A stretch of 64,000 bases of DNA from Streptomyces sp. NBC_01451 (GTDB lineage Bacteria; Actinomycetota; Actinomycetes; Streptomycetales; Streptomycetaceae). The translations under genes and the position numbers were made by a program. This document shows, piece by piece, positions 62,268 through 64,000 of this stretch. The notes under the pieces are model-generated. The model had not been told where the DNA came from. It saw only the letters and a program-made list of their open reading frames with translations, and searched no databases. Each line of letters starts with the position of its first letter. Positions within the stretch are counted from its first letter, which is position 1. Location: positions 9,734,001 through 9,798,000 of the forward strand of contig NZ_CP109479.1 of the NCBI RefSeq assembly GCF_036227485.1. Direction: 5' to 3'.

Positions 62268-64000
62268 GGCGCCCCCAGCACCCGGGCGCGCTCCACTGCG
62301 TACATCTGATCCCATTTCGTACGGCGTCTGCTGATGGTCTGGAAGTGCGTCCAGGCGATGACCGGCCACAGCACGGGCAGGAGGGCGACGGCGAGGGAGA
62401 TGCCCGCCAGTGCGAAGAAGCCGTTCGGCAGCCCCCGGCTGGCCCGCGCCGCCCGCTGGAGGTGGTGTCCGACCTGTCCGAACAGCCGGTACTCGGGGCC
62501 GAACTCGCCGGCGATGTCGCCCGCGAGCCCCACCTCCAGGGCCACCTGCACGAGGGCGGTGACCAGGCCGGCCACGACGAGGAACGTCAACAGCGGCCCC
62601 GATCCCGCGGCCTCGTGCCACAGGATGCCCACCACCAGGAACAGCGTGAGATAGCCGAGGACGGGCATGGCGGCGCTCCACTGGGCCTCGGCCTTGCCGC
62701 CCATGCGGCGCTGTTCCTGCTGGGCCCAGTGCAGTTGCCGCCGCTGGGACTCGGCCAGCGCGGCGTGCCTGCGGGCGCGTTCCTGTTCGGCGTCGGCCAC
62801 CGCGTACGGGACGTAGTCGCGGAGCACCCCGAGCCCCACCGGGTCGGTGTCCTCGCCGTGGCGCACGGTGGTGTACCACTCCGGTGCGAAGTGGTGCAGT
62901 TGCCACTCCTCCGGGCGGGTGCCGGGCAGGGGCACGGGTGGTGGTGACACCTCGGTGCGGAAGACCCGGCGCAACTCCTCACGCAGGCTGTCGGCCAGCG
63001 CGGGGTTGAGGGCCAGGCGCAGCAGCGGTGCCAGTACCCGGGCGGTGGACCGGCCCGTGGGCGGGGGGTTGCCGTGGGGCGGCCCGTAGTGGGCGGCGGG
63101 GATCCGGGCCAGCACCCGCGCGACGGCGGCCGGGTGCGCGGCCGCGTGGGCCTGCCAGGTGCTGTCGGCACCGCGCAGGCTGTCGTTGCCCGCGAAGCGG
63201 GCGAACTCCGGCAGCAGCCGCCACCGCCAGGCCTCGTCCACCACCCGTACGTCCTCGGTGACACCGGCCGCCGCCCGTTCCGCGACGGCGGCCAGGGACT
63301 CCCGGCCCACCGGTCTGCCGCGCCACACTGGCTGTCCCGAAGGATCCAGCCAGTGCAGCAGCCGCAGTACCTTCAGGTCGTTGCCGAGGGCCGGGTCCAC
63401 CAGCGTGTCGCCCAGCCGGTCCAGTTCTCCGGGTGCCGACTGCCGCGTCAGGGCGAGGCCGCGGAGCCAGTGGAACAGCGGCAGGCTGTCCCTGTTGTCG
63501 GGTGGTGTGGACAGCGACCAGGCCACGGACTCCCAGAAGCCGGGCTCGCGCAGCGCCAGAGCCAGTGCCGTGCCGTCGCGGAAGGTGCGGCCGAACAGCT
63601 CCAGCGGAGGCAGCTCCGGCTGGCGGGCGGTGGCGGGCACGACGTCCGGGTTGCCGCCGTGCAGCCATGCCTGGATCTGCTCGGCGCCCCAGCGGTCCGC
63701 CGGGTCGACGGTCAGCAGGCCCCGGCACAGCAGCCGGGCGCGGGCGTCGGTGACGGCGTCGAGCTGGACGGGGCGCAGCACCACGGCCTCGTACACGGCG
63801 TGGACGCTGTAGCCCGTGAAGTTGCGGACACCGGTGAGGAGTTCACGGACGATCATCCCCAGTGCCCACCAGTCGCGGGCCGGGGAACTGGTCCCGCCGC
63901 CGCGCAGCAGGAGCTCCGGGGCGAGGTAGTGCTCGGTGCCGGCGGCGAAGGTGGTGAAGGCGTAGTCGTGGTCCAGGCGGCTCAGTCCGAAGTCGATGAG
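62264..64000 (-). CDS. Serine/threonine protein kinase with C-terminal membrane segments (partial)
   Basis: The gene enters from the right edge, and only the part from the activation loop onward is visible. The 579 visible codons begin with LIDFGLSRLDHDYAF (DFG motif), then GTEHYLAPELLL (APE) and SPARDWWALGMIVRELLTG, so this is the Hanks-type C-lobe. After it come roughly 300 residues of helical sequence and, near the end, a hydrophobic group (MPVLGYLTLFLVVGILW, LLTFLVVAGLVTALVQVAL, FALAGISLAVALLPVLW) suggesting three membrane spans. The stop overlaps the next gene as ATGA. It would phosphorylate Ser/Thr residues and its phosphothreonine could be read by the FHA protein. The 5' end and any partners further right are not visible. 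Confidence 0.9.
   Translation of the reverse strand, partial: LIDFGLSRLDHDYAFTTFAAGTEHYLAPELLLRGGGTSSPARDWWALGMIVRELLTGVRNFTGYSVHAVYEAVVLRPVQLDAVTDARARLLCRGLLTVDPADRWGAEQIQAWLHGGNPDVVPATARQPELPPLELFGRTFRDGTALALALREPGFWESVAWSLSTPPDNRDSLPLFHWLRGLALTRQSAPGELDRLGDTLVDPALGNDLKVLRLLHWLDPSGQPVWRGRPVGRESLAAVAERAAAGVTEDVRVVDEAWRWRLLPEFARFAGNDSLRGADSTWQAHAAAHPAAVARVLARIPAAHYGPPHGNPPPTGRSTARVLAPLLRLALNPALADSLREELRRVFRTEVSPPPVPLPGTRPEEWQLHHFAPEWYTTVRHGEDTDPVGLGVLRDYVPYAVADAEQERARRHAALAESQRRQLHWAQQEQRRMGGKAEAQWSAAMPVLGYLTLFLVVGILWHEAAGSGPLLTFLVVAGLVTALVQVALEVGLAGDIAGEFGPEYRLFGQVGHHLQRAARASRGLPNGFFALAGISLAVALLPVLWPVIAWTHFQTISRRRTKWDQMYAVERARVLGAP

Noticed and set aside
1..64000. CRISPR arrays, tRNA/rRNA genes, insertion sequences or prophage genes
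   Set aside because: No regularly spaced repeats, cloverleaf genes, transposase or integrase frames were recognised on either strand.

Overview
The window is high-GC actinobacterial DNA of Streptomyces type. The coding bias is strong, GTG starts and ATGA stop/start overlaps are frequent, TTA codons are rare (two seen, both in regulatory-type genes), and the cellulase and ceb gene sets have the layout known from streptomycetes. No tRNA, rRNA, CRISPR array or insertion sequence was seen.

Region 1 (1-19837) is a one-carbon / O-demethylation locus. It holds three proteins of the GcvT-like, LigM/DesA-type tetrahydrofolate (THF) methyltransferase group (1203, 4237, 13276). It also holds the enzymes needed to make the folate cofactor (pabB, folP) and to oxidise the captured methyl group (metF, folD, purU). 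A 2-hydroxyacid dehydrogenase, a CUT2-type ABC importer, an RCK (TrkA-like) protein and LysR, MarR and LacI regulators complete it. A 14-bp LacI-type operator, CTARAWCGWTYTAG, recurs before the LysR gene, folP, the third demethylase and lacI itself, tying the pieces into a regulon. Inferred flow: methoxylated substrate + THF gives 5-methyl-THF, then methylene-THF (MetF), methenyl- and 10-formyl-THF (FolD), then formate + THF (PurU).

Region 2 (19838-28787) is mixed accessory metabolism: a TetR gene with a perfect inverted-repeat operator, a GH78 alpha-L-rhamnosidase overlapped by an HSL-type esterase, a two-unit Lrp/AsnC regulator, and a DHA2 drug-efflux MFS gene preceded by what looks like the decayed front of a second MFS gene.

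Region 3 (28788-48307) is a cellulose-degradation island: an endonuclease/exonuclease/phosphatase-fold secreted protein, a headless ricin-domain remnant, an expansin, GH12, GH48 and GH6 cellulases each with a CBM2, an orphan CBM2 pseudogene, and a ceb-type cellobiose/cello-oligosaccharide importer with a GH1 beta-glucosidase. Two LacI regulators lie here. CebR-type boxes (TGGGAGCGCTCCCA) flank the cellulases, while a mirrored pair of variant boxes (TGGGCACGTTCCCA / its reverse complement) precedes the importer operon. A RibD-C reductase and an ArsR-SRPBCC protein are inserted between the cellulases and the importer.

Region 4 (48308-64000) is signalling. It has a VOC protein, a PAS-PAS-GAF-PP2C-HATPase phosphatase with a TTA codon, a lipoprotein, and a long leftward block of Trypco1, trypsin-like protease and CHAT protease (also with a TTA codon), preceded by a kinase, membrane protein, NrdG-like radical-SAM protein and zinc-ribbon/FHA protein. 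This block resembles the multi-component NTP- and protease-dependent conflict systems of multicellular bacteria, but the exact combination is one I do not recognise. The kinase runs off the right edge.
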